This document shows positions 1 through 8,487 of a stretch of 64,000 bases of DNA, piece after piece. The stretch is from NCBI GenBank assembly GCA_018830485.1, contig JAHJRQ010000016.1, positions 1 through 64,000 on the forward strand, given 5' to 3'. The stretch is from Pseudomonadota bacterium (GTDB lineage Bacteria > Desulfobacterota > Desulfobulbia > Desulfobulbales > Desulfurivibrionaceae). The position numbers and the translations under genes are program-made. Position 1 is the stretch's first letter; each line of letters begins with the position of its first letter. The notes under the pieces were generated by a model. It was not told where the DNA came from, searched no databases, and was given only the letters and a program-made list of their open reading frames with translations.

Positions 1-89
1 CCCGTTCCCATTCCGCACACGGAAGTTAAGCCTCTCAGCGCCGATGGTACTGCCAGGGAAGCTTGGTGGGAGAGTAGGTCGCCGCCGAT
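1..89 (+). rRNA. rrf: 5S ribosomal RNA, 3' part (cut by window start)
   Basis: The first bases match the second half of bacterial 5S rRNA: a CCGTTCCCATTCCG segment, the GAAGTTAAG box, the CAGCGCCGATGGTACTG segment, and the GGGAGAGTAGGTCGCCGCC 3' end. The 5' half lies outside the window, so this is the tail of an rRNA operon transcribed to the right. The exact 3' end is estimated from the family pattern. A terminator follows at once. Confidence 0.93.
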
Positions 90-104
90 TCACTTTTTGT
101 TGTA

Positions 105-138
105 AAACCCTTCCCCTCAAAAGGAAGGGTTTTTTTTT
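105..138 (+). terminator. Rho-independent terminator of the rRNA operon
   Basis: A perfect 10-bp stem (AAACCCTTCC with GGAAGGGTTT) closes an 8-base loop and runs into an unbroken T tract. It lies about 15 bases after the 5S 3' end, as expected for the end of an rrn operon. Confidence 0.9.
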
Positions 139-270
139 GCCATTTCTCCTCCGCTTTCCCATGGTGTCCAGGTTTTGGTTCTGTTTTTTTGATGGAAAAC
201 TTAGCGGTTCTGCTTTACGCTAGCCCGGAGACGTTTCCCCCTTTTTTCATCTTTTCGGCACGGCAGGTTC

Positions 271-1998
271 ATGGCAGGCTCCCTGATTCCCCAAGCGGTT
301 CTTGATACAAGCACGCTCCTTGAAAGCAGGCCGGAAGGCATGGCCCTGGTCGATACCGAGGCGCGGTTTGTCTATGTGAACCCCGCCTATGTCCGGTTGC
401 TGAAAGAGGTCTTCAACCTGACCGTGGGTCCCGGCTCACGCCATCAGTATGTGTTGCCCAACAGCCAGCGGGCCTGGGCCAGCGACCTGTATCAGCGGGC
501 GCTTTCCGGCAAGAAATTCACCGTGGATTTCAGCCGGACCTGCCCGGAGGGCGGGGTCTGCACCTTTGAGCGCTCCTTTAGTCCGGTGTATCACAATGGC
601 AGGTTGGCCGGGTTTTCCGAGGTGATCCGGGATGTGACCGTGGAGCGGAGAAGGGAGGCTGACTTGCGCCGGGCCTATGACACCCTGGAGAAGCAGATTG
701 CCTCGCGCACCAGCAGCTATCAGGAATACAACGCCATCCTGGCCCAGGAGATCATCGAACGGCAGCAGGCCGAGGAGGATCTGCTCGAAAGCGGGGAGCG
801 GTTGTCGCAGATCCTGCAGGCCAGTTCCATCCCCACCTTTGTTATTGATGAAAATCATACCATCACCCACTGGAACAAGGCCTGCGCCGTGATGACCGGA
901 CTGGCTGCCGCGGATATGGTTGGCACCCAGAACCAGTGGAAGGCCTTTTACCTGTATCAACGGCCCATTCTCGCCGATCTGGTGCTGGATGCGGTCAGCG
1001 AGGCGCATATCGCCAAGTTTTACACCGGCAAGTACCGGCCTTCCTCTCTGGTCAAGGGAGCCTACGAGGTGGAGGATTTTTTCGATTTCGGCCATGAGAG
1101 CAAGTGGCTGTTTTTCACCGCCGCGCCGATCAAGAATCTGGCAGGGGATATTATCGGCGCCATCGAGACCTTGCAGGACGTGACGGACCGAAAGCGCATG
1201 GAGGCGGAAGTCCGGCTGATGAATGACGCGCTGGAGGCGCGGGTCGCGGAACGGACCAACCAACTGGGCCGCACCTACGAGCAGTTGCTCCATGCCGAGA
1301 AATTCAGCGCGGTGGGCAAGCTGGCCGCTTCCATTGCCCATGAATTCGGCAATCCAATCATCGGCATCCGCAATTTTTTGCTGGGGCTGCGCTCGGTGCC
1401 GCTTGAGAAGGGCGATGCCGAGATGCTGAATCTGGCCATTGGCGAATGCGCTCGGGTCAAGGATCTGATCAGCACCCTGCAGGACTTCAACCGGCCCACC
1501 ACCGGCAAGGTCGCCTCGGTTGACCTGCACCGGATCATTGAGGAGCTGCTGTTGCTCGGCAAAAAGAAGCTCAGCGACCGGCACATTGCGGTGGAGCGGC
1601 ATTTTTCCGCGGAATTGCCCGCTATTCAGGCGGTGCCGGACCAGATCAAACAGGTGCTGCTCAACGTGATAGGCAACGCCGAAGAGGCCATCCCCGAAAC
1701 CGGGGGGACCATCACCATCACCACCGAGGTGAGCGGCGAGAATGTCCGGGTTCTCATCCAGGATACGGGCAAGGGCATCCGGCAGAAGGACATGGCCTTG
1801 ATCTTTGAGCCGTTTTTCTCTACCAAGCCGGCGGTGGAAGGCACCGGCTTGGGGCTGTCCGTGAGCTACGGCATTGTCAAGCGGCACGGCGGCGATATCA
1901 CGGTCAAGAGCGGGCGCGGCAAAGGGGCGCTCTTTGTCATCACCCTGCCCATCGATGGGGTTCCCGGGGAAGGGGTTTCGCTGCCCATCTTTAAGTGA
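271..1998 (+). CDS. PAS-PAS sensor histidine kinase (soluble)
   Basis: A 575-residue two-component sensor kinase with no signal peptide or membrane segment, so probably a cytoplasmic sensor. A first PAS domain spans about residues 13-125, a coiled-coil linker 130-170, and a second PAS domain 172-310. The dimerisation/phosphoacceptor region carries the H box SIAHEFGNPI (H357). The ATPase domain has the N box NVIGNAEEAI, G1 box DTGKGI, F box EPFFSTKP and G2 box GTGLGLSVSYGIVKRHGG, so catalysis should be intact. No response regulator is adjacent; the partner and signal are unknown. The ATG at 271 is the first in frame but lacks a strong Shine-Dalgarno. A hairpin terminator follows. Confidence 0.9.
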   Translation: MAGSLIPQAVLDTSTLLESRPEGMALVDTEARFVYVNPAYVRLLKEVFNLTVGPGSRHQYVLPNSQRAWASDLYQRALSGKKFTVDFSRTCPEGGVCTFERSFSPVYHNGRLAGFSEVIRDVTVERRREADLRRAYDTLEKQIASRTSSYQEYNAILAQEIIERQQAEEDLLESGERLSQILQASSIPTFVIDENHTITHWNKACAVMTGLAAADMVGTQNQWKAFYLYQRPILADLVLDAVSEAHIAKFYTGKYRPSSLVKGAYEVEDFFDFGHESKWLFFTAAPIKNLAGDIIGAIETLQDVTDRKRMEAEVRLMNDALEARVAERTNQLGRTYEQLLHAEKFSAVGKLAASIAHEFGNPIIGIRNFLLGLRSVPLEKGDAEMLNLAIGECARVKDLISTLQDFNRPTTGKVASVDLHRIIEELLLLGKKKLSDRHIAVERHFSAELPAIQAVPDQIKQVLLNVIGNAEEAIPETGGTITITTEVSGENVRVLIQDTGKGIRQKDMALIFEPFFSTKPAVEGTGLGLSVSYGIVKRHGGDITVKSGRGKGALFVITLPIDGVPGEGVSLPIFK

Positions 1999-2019
1999 GG
2001 TTCTTGAGGAAAACCCTGG

Positions 2020-2049
2020 TCACCCTTGTGGTCAAGGGGTGATTTTTTA
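2020..2049 (+). terminator. Terminator after the histidine kinase gene
   Basis: TCACCCTTG pairs with CAAGGGGTGA with one bulge, and TTTTTTATT follows. A second hairpin just downstream (about 2051-2075, CCCCCTTT/AGGGGG type), read on the minus strand, precedes an A/T-rich stretch and could end the convergent permease transcript. Confidence 0.65.
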
Positions 2050-2098
2050 TTCCCCCCTTTGTCACAGGGGGAGGCAAAAAGAGTGTCGCCTCGGTCCC

Positions 2099-3223
2099 TT
2101 ATTTGCTCCCGCAGCCCCCGTCACAACCGCAGCCGCTGTCCGACCCACCCGCACCTTTCGTAAACCAGCCCTGAATCATCCTATGCATCGGCTTGATTGA
2201 CAGCGCCAGAATCAGCAGGGCCGCAGCCAACTGGACCGGATAGGGCAGAAGCTCACCCGCCTGACCGACCATGGCCTTGGCGGAGATGCCCAGGGTTGCA
2301 TAGATTGCATCAAGGGCCAGGCCGAAGAGCACGGCGGTTATCGCGATGCAAGCCAGATATACCCCGGTGGCGCGGCGTCCCAACAGGCCCACCAGCACCG
2401 AGATGGTGGCCATGTTGGTGGCCGGGCCAACCAGCATGAAGACCAGGGCGGCGCCTGGGCTGACACCCTTGAGGATCATGGCGGCGGCAATGGGGGTGGA
2501 GGCGGTGGCGCAGATATACAGCGGGATGCCGAAGGCGAGCATCAGGAGCATGGCCGCAAGTCCGCCGCCAAGATAGGCGGTGATCAGGTCGTCCGGCAAC
2601 AGGGCGGAGATCAGCCCGGCCAGCAGCAAGCCGATGAAAAACCAGCCGGCCAGATCCCCCCAGAGTTCGCCAAAGGCATAGCGCATTCCGGCCCGGATCT
2701 TTTCAGGCAGGGTGTGGTGATTGGCGTGTTCTCCGGGCGGGCAATCCACCCCGCTGCAACAGCCGTCCACCGCGCAGGAGAGATCGGCGGCCATGGCCAA
2801 CTGGGGTCTGGGCGGGTTGAAGGTGTTTTCTATGGCCCCGGCAATCATGGCGGAGACAAAGGCGGCCACGGGGCGGGCTGCGGTCATGATCGGGTCGAGC
2901 AGGGCATAGCTGACGCTGATGGAGTCGATACCCGACTCCGGGGTGGAGATGAGAAAGGCGGTGGTGGCGCCGTTGTTTGCCCCCTGTTTTTTCAGGGCTG
3001 CCGCCGCAGGCAGCACCCCGCAGGAACACAGGGGCAGGGGAACCCCGAACAGGGCCGCCTTGAACACCGAGCTGTAGCGGCCTTTCCCCAGGTGGCGGGC
3101 CACATAGGCAGGGGAGAGAAAGACCTTGAGCAGCCCGCCGACCAGGATGCCGAACAGGATGTAGGGGGCGGCGTCCTGGAGGAGTTCCCAGGATTCGGCG
3201 AGAATTTCGTACAGAAGGTGCAT
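2099..3223 (-). CDS. SO_0444-type heavy-metal (Cu/Zn) efflux permease
   Basis: A 374-residue polytopic inner-membrane protein of the UPF0718/YraQ permease group (COG0701), SO_0444-like subgroup annotated as Cu/Zn efflux. The conserved PLPLCSCGVLPAA core near residues 60-72 and the TPESGIDSI motif are present, and the C-terminus ends in a cysteine-rich tail (CGCDGGCGSK) that could bind soft metals. About eight to ten hydrophobic segments flank a cytoplasmic loop with CAVDGCCSGVDC. The start lies 6 bases past the stop of the ArsR/SmtB regulator gene, with GGGAG in that gene's last codons as ribosome site. The pair therefore forms a regulator-efflux operon. Substrate is inferred from family and from the zinc-type ligands of the regulator. 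Confidence 0.88.
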   Translation of the reverse strand: MHLLYEILAESWELLQDAAPYILFGILVGGLLKVFLSPAYVARHLGKGRYSSVFKAALFGVPLPLCSCGVLPAAAALKKQGANNGATTAFLISTPESGIDSISVSYALLDPIMTAARPVAAFVSAMIAGAIENTFNPPRPQLAMAADLSCAVDGCCSGVDCPPGEHANHHTLPEKIRAGMRYAFGELWGDLAGWFFIGLLLAGLISALLPDDLITAYLGGGLAAMLLMLAFGIPLYICATASTPIAAAMILKGVSPGAALVFMLVGPATNMATISVLVGLLGRRATGVYLACIAITAVLFGLALDAIYATLGISAKAMVGQAGELLPYPVQLAAALLILALSIKPMHRMIQGWFTKGAGGSDSGCGCDGGCGSK

Positions 3224-3229
3224 GGTTTT

Positions 3230-3580
3230 TTACTCCCTGATGTGATCCAGCGCCACGAGGACAACTTGGCTGACATGTGTGTCGGTGAGCCGGTAATAGA
3301 GCACCGGACCTTCGCGTCGGTTGGCCACCAGGGCCATCTGCCGAAGCAGCCGCAACTGGTGGCTTACCGCCGATTCGCTTACCCCGAGAAAGGCGGCCAG
3401 ATCGCAGACGCACATCTCTTCCTGGTGCAAAGCCAAAAGAATCCTCAGCCTGGTCGGGTCGGCACAGGCCTTGAAGAATTGCGCGAGCTTGTCTATCTCG
3501 GCCGGAGGCAGGGCGCTTTTCCGGGCTTTTTCCACCTGCTGTTCGTGGACAATCCGGCATTGGCAGCGGTCAATGGGCAT
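3230..3580 (-). CDS. ArsR/SmtB-family metal-responsive repressor, zinc-type
   Basis: A 116-residue winged-helix repressor. The recognition region VSESAVSHQLRLLRQMALV is typical of the family. The last helix carries D100, H102, H113 and E116 with spacings 2, 11 and 3, the same as the alpha-5 zinc ligands of SmtB. The alpha-3 region also has MCVCDL, the CxC of ArsR/CadC, and the N-terminus has CQC, so other soft metals are possible. The ATG at 3580 is preferred over an in-frame one at 3673: AGAGGAA precedes it and the likely operator lies between the two. The permease gene follows directly. Predicted role: derepress efflux when metal is in excess. Confidence 0.9.
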   Translation of the reverse strand: MPIDRCQCRIVHEQQVEKARKSALPPAEIDKLAQFFKACADPTRLRILLALHQEEMCVCDLAAFLGVSESAVSHQLRLLRQMALVANRREGPVLYYRLTDTHVSQVVLVALDHIRE

Positions 3581-3597
3581 GGGGTTCCTCTTTGCGT

Positions 3598-3615
3598 ATG
3601 AACAGTTGCTCAGAT
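3598..3615 (-). promoter_or_regulatory. Candidate SmtB/ArsR operator
   Basis: The plus strand reads ATGAACAGTTGCTCAGAT, an imperfect inverted repeat (TGAACA-GT-TGCTCA). From memory it is very close to the SmtB-type operator core of cyanobacterial smt. It lies 18 bases upstream of the regulator start, so binding would block transcription of the regulator-permease operon. This is a motif match only. Confidence 0.6.
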
Positions 3616-3785
3616 GATAAAATGATTGGGGGCTGCTGTCAAGCACGGAAACGAAGCGCGTTTTTTTGGGCAACCCGGAGGCGGAAATATGATCGGCTGT
3701 AGGCGAAAAGCCCGTTGGCGATCAGCGCAATTCCTGTTACCATGCCGGTTAGGGAAAAAACCTATACAAAAAACACGGAGCAGAG

Positions 3786-3983
3786 ATGAAACGTTTTAGA
3801 TATCAGATGAAAAACGGCAAAGAACTGTGGGTCTGCGAGAATTGCAAAAAAGCGCATGCAGAGCTTATCTTGCTGAAATCCTGGAAACTCATCGACAAGA
3901 AAGACGACGAGTCCGCCTGCGAACACTGTTCCACTTCCTTTTTTGTTCCAGAACCGCCCGCCGACGTGTGCGCGCATCCGTGA
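3786..3983 (+). CDS. Small two-CxxC (zinc-ribbon-like) hypothetical protein
   Basis: A 65-residue protein that I do not recognise. It has two CxxC knuckles, CENC near residue 17 and CEHC near residue 46, about 26 residues apart, which suggests a small zinc ribbon. No signal peptide is seen; the N-terminus is basic. GGAG lies five bases before the ATG, and codon use resembles the neighbours. It stands alone between the divergent metal-efflux operon and dedA, with about 250 non-coding bases after it. A metal-related role would be a guess. Confidence 0.6.
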   Translation: MKRFRYQMKNGKELWVCENCKKAHAELILLKSWKLIDKKDDESACEHCSTSFFVPEPPADVCAHP

Positions 3984-4241
3984 TGTGACAAAAAGCAGTT
4001 GCTCGCATCCTCGGTTTTTTCGGGTTTCCCCGTTGCCTTGAAAAGGCAGGCAAGTGCATGGGGCGGGTGACTCAAGGCAGTGGTGCGTGTTGGGAGCTGT
4101 TTTCCCGCAGCTCTCGATCAGCCGGAAAAAAAGAACGGCTGTCGGCTTTCGTCCTCCCTTGGGGGAGGAGGCTTTAATTTGTCGTCTTTTTTCGTGAAAG
4201 CGGATACAATTTTTCGCCAGTAACGCAGCAAGGAGCGGCAC

Positions 4242-4850
4242 ATGCACAATCTGATCAACTTGCTTGTGGAGAGCATCGGGGCCATGGGCTATCCCGGGAT
4301 CTTCATTCTCATGGCCATGGAAAGTTCGGTGATCCCGGTGCCCAGCGAACTGGTCATGCCCCCGGCCGGGTATCTTGTGCAGGCCGGGAAAATGGACATG
4401 CTGACCGTTATCCTCTGCGGCACCTTCGGCAGCCTTTTCGGCGCCTATCTCAATTACTTCGCCTCCCATTATCTGGGCAGGCCGCTTCTTTTGAAATATG
4501 GGAAATATGTCTGGATAACCGAGGAGAAGTTTGCCAAGGTCGAGTGTTTCTTCCTCAGGCACGGCGAGATCGCGACCTTCATCGGCCGCCTCCTGCCGGT
4601 GGTTCGCCACCTCATTTCGCTTCCGGCCGGGCTGGCCGGGATGAACCACCTGAAGTTCTCCCTCTACACCCTGCTCGGCGCGGGGATCTGGGTGACGGTC
4701 CTCACCTGGATCGGCTATTTCATCGGCAGCAATCAGGAGCTGATCATGAAATACTCGCAACAGGCCATTATCGGGGTGCTGATCCTTTCCGCCCTGCTCA
4801 TCTTCGTCTACGTCAAGCTGCAGCCCAAAAAATGTGAAAAGCGGAGTTGA
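4242..4850 (+). CDS. DedA family membrane protein
   Basis: A 202-residue inner-membrane protein of the DedA/VTT superfamily, which handles undecaprenyl phosphate or other lipid translocation and envelope homeostasis. Family marks are visible: the ESSVIPVPSELVMPPAGY segment near residues 27-44 with its acidic residues, and FIGRLLPVVRHLISLPAGLAGM near 110-131 with the essential arginines. Length is typical. GGAG lies upstream of the ATG. The gene is monocistronic, with a strong terminator right after it. The substrate of this paralogue cannot be told from sequence. Confidence 0.92.
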   Translation: MHNLINLLVESIGAMGYPGIFILMAMESSVIPVPSELVMPPAGYLVQAGKMDMLTVILCGTFGSLFGAYLNYFASHYLGRPLLLKYGKYVWITEEKFAKVECFFLRHGEIATFIGRLLPVVRHLISLPAGLAGMNHLKFSLYTLLGAGIWVTVLTWIGYFIGSNQELIMKYSQQAIIGVLILSALLIFVYVKLQPKKCEKRS

Positions 4851-4853
4851 AAA

Positions 4854-4890
4854 AAAAACGTGGGCAGCCCAAAGGGTGCCCACGTTTTTC
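4854..4890. terminator. Bidirectional terminator after dedA
   Basis: A perfect 13-bp stem (AAAAACGTGGGCA with TGCCCACGTTTTT) around a 10-base loop. The A tract on one side and T tract on the other would end both dedA and the convergent rhodanese transcript. Confidence 0.85.
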
Positions 4891-4902
4891 GGTCAATCCT
4901 GC

Positions 4903-4984
4903 AGGTACCGTTCGGCCTGAGCCCGTCGAACCGTGGTTCATGTGCCACGGCCGGCTTTCTACAGGCTCAGGCCGAACGGTACCT
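4903..4984. repeat. REP-like palindrome, copy 1
   Basis: Perfect 21-bp inverted arms (4903-4923 and 4964-4984) enclose a 40-base centre that holds its own hairpin, CCGTGG/CCACGG. The core ACAGGCTCAGGCCGAACGG matches the palindrome at 54550-54626 at 17 of 19 positions. It lies between convergent genes, a usual place for REP elements. Confidence 0.8.
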
Positions 4985-4998
4985 AACGAAACAATCTA

Positions 4999-5415
4999 CT
5001 AACGCCCCTTGATGAACATCTCGGCATAGGGCCAGTCCGCAATGCCCCCTTCCAATATCTGCAGCCGGGTCTCAGGCACCCCCTTGCTCTGAAGGTATTC
5101 GTAGCTGTTCTTTGCTCCACTCTTGCCGCGGGGGCAGAGCACGATTACCGGCGCTTTGCTCCCGTTGATGGCTGGCAGCGCCTTGTTCAGGCGTGCTTTT
5201 TCCTCGTCGCTTTTGGCGGGAAAGGCGTTGGTTTCGATGGAGCCGGGCAGATGCTGCTTTTCGAAGTCGGCGGCGGGTTGGATATCCACCAGAATGACCT
5301 CCTGTTTTGCATCCAGCATTTTTTTGAGATTTGCCGGGGTAATGTAGTTGGTAGCCAGGGCGGGAGCGGCGGCCAGCAGGGTAAAGGCCAGGGACAGTGC
5401 GATTCGTTTGAGCAT
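4999..5415 (-). CDS. Periplasmic rhodanese-like sulfurtransferase
   Basis: A 138-residue protein with a cleavable signal peptide (cleavage expected after ALA, about residue 21) and a single rhodanese domain. The active-site loop is LCPRGKSGA with catalytic C94, and the upstream VDIQPAADFEKQHLPGSI segment is the usual CH2A region. Such exported rhodaneses move sulfane sulfur in the periplasm; the partner is unknown here. GGAGGAG stands five bases before the ATG. The gene is monocistronic and converges on dedA. The reaction is inferred from the family. Confidence 0.88.
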   Translation of the reverse strand: MLKRIALSLAFTLLAAAPALATNYITPANLKKMLDAKQEVILVDIQPAADFEKQHLPGSIETNAFPAKSDEEKARLNKALPAINGSKAPVIVLCPRGKSGAKNSYEYLQSKGVPETRLQILEGGIADWPYAEMFIKGR

Positions 5416-5729
5416 GGTACTCCTCCGTGTTGGTTAAGAATATAGGGCAGTGTGAGGAAATATTTATACCAGCAGGGAGGAGGGGTTGGCCAATAGGTAA
5501 TAACGAAACAAATAGTTGTTATTTATCGGAAAAAATAATGAGGTGCGCAGGTGTTGCGGTTTTCTTTGCGGATGTGCCCGAAGGAATTCCCCTTACACTA
5601 TTGTGCAACTTGAAGCGCCTTGATGCGAGGTGCCATATGCTAAACCCCTCAGTTTTATTGCTACGGCCCGCAACTTCAAGGCGAAATCGCGGCAGCCTGT
5701 GAGGGCCTGGCGGTTTTTTGCTTATCTTT
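5416..5729. other. Intergenic region with no convincing gene
   Basis: These 314 bases separate the rhodanese gene from the stop codon of the minus-strand hypothetical. The left end should hold the rhodanese promoter. A weak AATAAC/GTTATT inverted repeat lies at 5499-5523. A 91-codon open frame (5427-5702, plus) has no ribosome site and no recognisable protein features, so it is not called. A CGCCTTGA-type inverted repeat lies near 5619-5683. Confidence 0.5.
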
Positions 5730-6116
5730 TCATGCCAAACGAATCATCAGCGGAATAACATGCAGTTTCTTGGAAACGGTCTGGGTGGTGCCGAGTTTCC
5801 AGTCGGTGCAGGTGGCTTTGTCGCCGAGGAGTGCGGTGATCTCCGCTGCCAGCCCTTTGATGTTGATGATGGGGTGGCGACTGAAGACCTCGGGCAGGCC
5901 GTAGGTCAGGTTGCAGGCCAGGCATCTGCCGGGGCGTTCGTGGAGTTCGAGGCCAAAGGTCAGGGTGTTTGCCGCTTGGCCCTTGAAAACGAGGCGGATG
6001 TCGTAGGCTCCTTCTTCGGCGTCGCCGAACAGGGCGTCGAAAAAGGCGTTGGCCCGTTCGGGCGGAAAGAGGGTCTGGAGGGTTTCCGGGGTGAAAATGT
6101 CTTGTGCGTTGTTCAT
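5730..6116 (-). CDS. Conserved-looking hypothetical protein, 128 aa
   Basis: A soluble 128-residue protein that I cannot assign. It starts MNNAQDIFTPETLQTLFPPE and has no signal peptide or membrane segment. Two cysteines sit in RCLACNLTYG near residue 66 (CLAC, a possible CxxC), and the end HVIPLMIRLA is hydrophobic. The fold looks alpha/beta with an acidic N-terminal half. It is divergent from the helicase gene, so the 136-base gap probably holds both promoters. Codon use matches the neighbours, which supports a real gene. Confidence 0.65.
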   Translation of the reverse strand: MNNAQDIFTPETLQTLFPPERANAFFDALFGDAEEGAYDIRLVFKGQAANTLTFGLELHERPGRCLACNLTYGLPEVFSRHPIINIKGLAAEITALLGDKATCTDWKLGTTQTVSKKLHVIPLMIRLA

Positions 6117-6252
6117 GTCTATTCCCTTGAAAATATGTAAAAAGTTGTCTTGCTGGTGTCTGATTTTTGTAACGAGCTACTCTACCAGTCAAGCATGAAA
6201 ATGAAAACTTTTTTGTCGATTGCCCACCGGCTCTTGTGTTAGAATTGCCGCC

Positions 6253-8487
6253 ATGCAAGCCACCCTTTTTCCCATGACGCCCAAGCCCCAGCCCGCCCGC
6301 TCCGCCAGCCAGATCAGCCGCAAGGCCTTGAACGAGGCGCAATACGAGGCCGTGACCACTGTGGCCGGTCCGGTGCTGGTCATTGCCGGGGCAGGCAGCG
6401 GCAAGACGCGCACCCTGGTCTATCGCCTGGCCCATTTGGTCGAACAGGGCGTGCCGCCTGAGCGGATTCTGCTGCTCACCTTTACCCGCAAGGCGGCCCA
6501 GGAGATGCTGCACCGGGCCAGCCTGCTGCTGGACGATTCCTGCCGCCGGGTCATGGGCGGCACCTTCCATGCCACGGCCAATCTGTTGCTGCGCCGTTAT
6601 TGCCGTCATCTCGGCTACGCGGCCAACTTCACCATCATCGACCAGTCCGATGCCGAGGGCATTGTCAACCTGCTCAAATCCTCCCTGAACCTGGGCGGCG
6701 AGAACAAGCGCTTTCCCTCCAAGCGGGTGGTGATCAGTATCTTGAGCAAGTCGGTGAACAAGGGGATGGGCATCGAGGTGCTGATCGAGGGTGAGTACGG
6801 CCATTTTCATGATTTTGCCGACGATCTGCAGACCATTGCCCTCCATTACCAGCGGTTCAAGCTGGAGCACAGCCTCATGGATTACGATGACCTGCTGGTG
6901 AACTGGCGGCGGATTCTCGAGGAGTTTCCCGAGGTGCATGCTGAGCTGGCCAGTCGTTTCAGCCACATCATGGTGGACGAGTACCAGGACACCAATCCCA
7001 TCCAAGCGGCCATCGTCCGGCTGATGGCCGCCAAGCACAACAACGTCATGGTGGTGGGCGACGATTCCCAGTCCATCTACAGCTTTAGGGGCGCGGATTT
7101 CCGCAACATCATGGAGTTCCCCTCGCTCTTTCCCGAGACCCGCCTCATCCGGCTGGAAGAGAACTACCGCTCCACCCAGAAGATCCTCGACCTGACCAAC
7201 GCCATCATCGAGAAGGCGCAGGAAAAATATACCAAGACCCTGTTCACCAACATCACCGGCGGGGAAAAGCCCGTGGTCTACGGGGCCAGGGATGAGGCCA
7301 CCCAGGCCCGTTATGTGGCGGAAAAGATCGTGGCCCTGCGGGAAGCGGGCGAGCCGCTGGATGAGATTGCGGTGCTGTTCCGCTCCGGTTTTCATTCCTA
7401 CAAGCTGGAGTTGGAGCTGACCCATAGGCAGATCGAGTTTGACAAGCGCGGCGGGCTCAAGCTCAACGAGTTGGCCCACAACAAGGACGTTATCTCCTAC
7501 CTGCGGGTGGTGGCCAACTCCCATGACCATCTCTCTTGGAACCGACTCCTGCTGCAGCTCGACAAGGTGGGGCCCAAGACGGCCCAGAACATTTTGAGCC
7601 GGGTCAAGAGCGCGGACGACCCTCTGGCGGCGCTGAAGGAATACCCGGCCGGCAAAACCTGGAAAGAGGCTTTGGCTGATTTGCTGGAGATGATTGAGGC
7701 GCTCCGGCAGCCGGGCATGAGAATGGGCCAGATGTTCGAGCGGATCATGGAGTATTACGAGCCGATTTTCCAGCGGCTCTACCACGATGATTATCCCCGC
7801 CGCCGCAGGGATCTGGACGAGCTGGGAAGGGTGATGAACGGGTATGGCGAGTTGCAGGCGTTTTTGGACGACGCCTCCCTTGACCCGCCCCAGGCCGGGG
7901 CTATTGAGGAGGACGGAGGCAAGCGGCTGGTGCTCTCCACCATCCATTCGGCCAAGGGGTTGGAGTGGGACACGGTTTTTATCATCAATCTGGCCGAGGG
8001 TCGCTTTCCCTCGGCCCAGGCCGTGCTGCCCGCGCACCGGGAAGAGGAACGCCGCCTGCTCTATGTGGCCGCCACCCGGGCCCGCAAGCAGCTGTATCTG
8101 GTCTACCCCCAGGAGGTCATGTCCTACGACTCCTCCTCGGCTGCGGGCGGGCCTTCCCCGTTTTTGCAGGAACTGCCCCACGCTCTGACCCAGGCCCCTG
8201 CTGCCCCTGCATGGCAGCCCCAGTCCTCCGCCTATGATGCGGAGCAGGAAGAGCGGCCCGATTACAGCATCCCGCCGCTGAGGTCTGCATATCCGCCAGG
8301 GCTTCCCAGTTCGGCCGCGGCTGCCCCGGCTCAGAACATCAAGCTCGGCAGCCGTGTACGGCACCCGTTTTTCGGAGAGGGCGTGGTGGAAAAGGTGATC
8401 AGCCCAAAATCGGTGGAGGTGCTCTTTGCCCGGCATGGCCGCAAGACCCTGCACCTTGACTATGCCAAGCTGGAGTTGGTTTCATGA
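6253..8487 (+). CDS. UvrD/PcrA-type ATP-dependent 3'-5' DNA helicase
   Basis: A 744-residue superfamily 1A helicase. Motif I GAGSGKT is at residues 46-52, motif II VDEYQDTN, motif III GDDSQSIYSFRGAD, motif IV LEENYRST, motif V STIHSAKGLEWDTVFI and motif VI EERRLLYVAATRARK. The C-terminus (KLGSRVRHPFFGEGVV) resembles the small Tudor-like domain of PcrA/UvrD that contacts RNA polymerase. It would act in nucleotide excision repair and in clearing protein-DNA complexes. An upstream in-frame ATG at 6220 is less likely because homology starts later; 6253 and 6274 are both possible. It overlaps folC by four bases, which implies translational coupling. Confidence 0.93.
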   Translation: MQATLFPMTPKPQPARSASQISRKALNEAQYEAVTTVAGPVLVIAGAGSGKTRTLVYRLAHLVEQGVPPERILLLTFTRKAAQEMLHRASLLLDDSCRRVMGGTFHATANLLLRRYCRHLGYAANFTIIDQSDAEGIVNLLKSSLNLGGENKRFPSKRVVISILSKSVNKGMGIEVLIEGEYGHFHDFADDLQTIALHYQRFKLEHSLMDYDDLLVNWRRILEEFPEVHAELASRFSHIMVDEYQDTNPIQAAIVRLMAAKHNNVMVVGDDSQSIYSFRGADFRNIMEFPSLFPETRLIRLEENYRSTQKILDLTNAIIEKAQEKYTKTLFTNITGGEKPVVYGARDEATQARYVAEKIVALREAGEPLDEIAVLFRSGFHSYKLELELTHRQIEFDKRGGLKLNELAHNKDVISYLRVVANSHDHLSWNRLLLQLDKVGPKTAQNILSRVKSADDPLAALKEYPAGKTWKEALADLLEMIEALRQPGMRMGQMFERIMEYYEPIFQRLYHDDYPRRRRDLDELGRVMNGYGELQAFLDDASLDPPQAGAIEEDGGKRLVLSTIHSAKGLEWDTVFIINLAEGRFPSAQAVLPAHREEERRLLYVAATRARKQLYLVYPQEVMSYDSSSAAGGPSPFLQELPHALTQAPAAPAWQPQSSAYDAEQEERPDYSIPPLRSAYPPGLPSSAAAAPAQNIKLGSRVRHPFFGEGVVEKVISPKSVEVLFARHGRKTLHLDYAKLELVS

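Noticed and set aside
436-1887. A 483-codon open frame antisense to the histidine kinase
   Set aside because: The kinase motifs on the plus strand are complete, and this frame shows none.
5427-5702. A 91-codon open frame before the conserved hypothetical gene
   Set aside because: No ribosome site, odd composition, no recognisable protein feature.
5722-8454. A 910-codon open frame antisense to the helicase gene
   Set aside because: It mirrors the high-GC codon pattern of the helicase, has low-complexity His/Gln/Gly-rich content and no domain, and starts and stops without ribosome sites.
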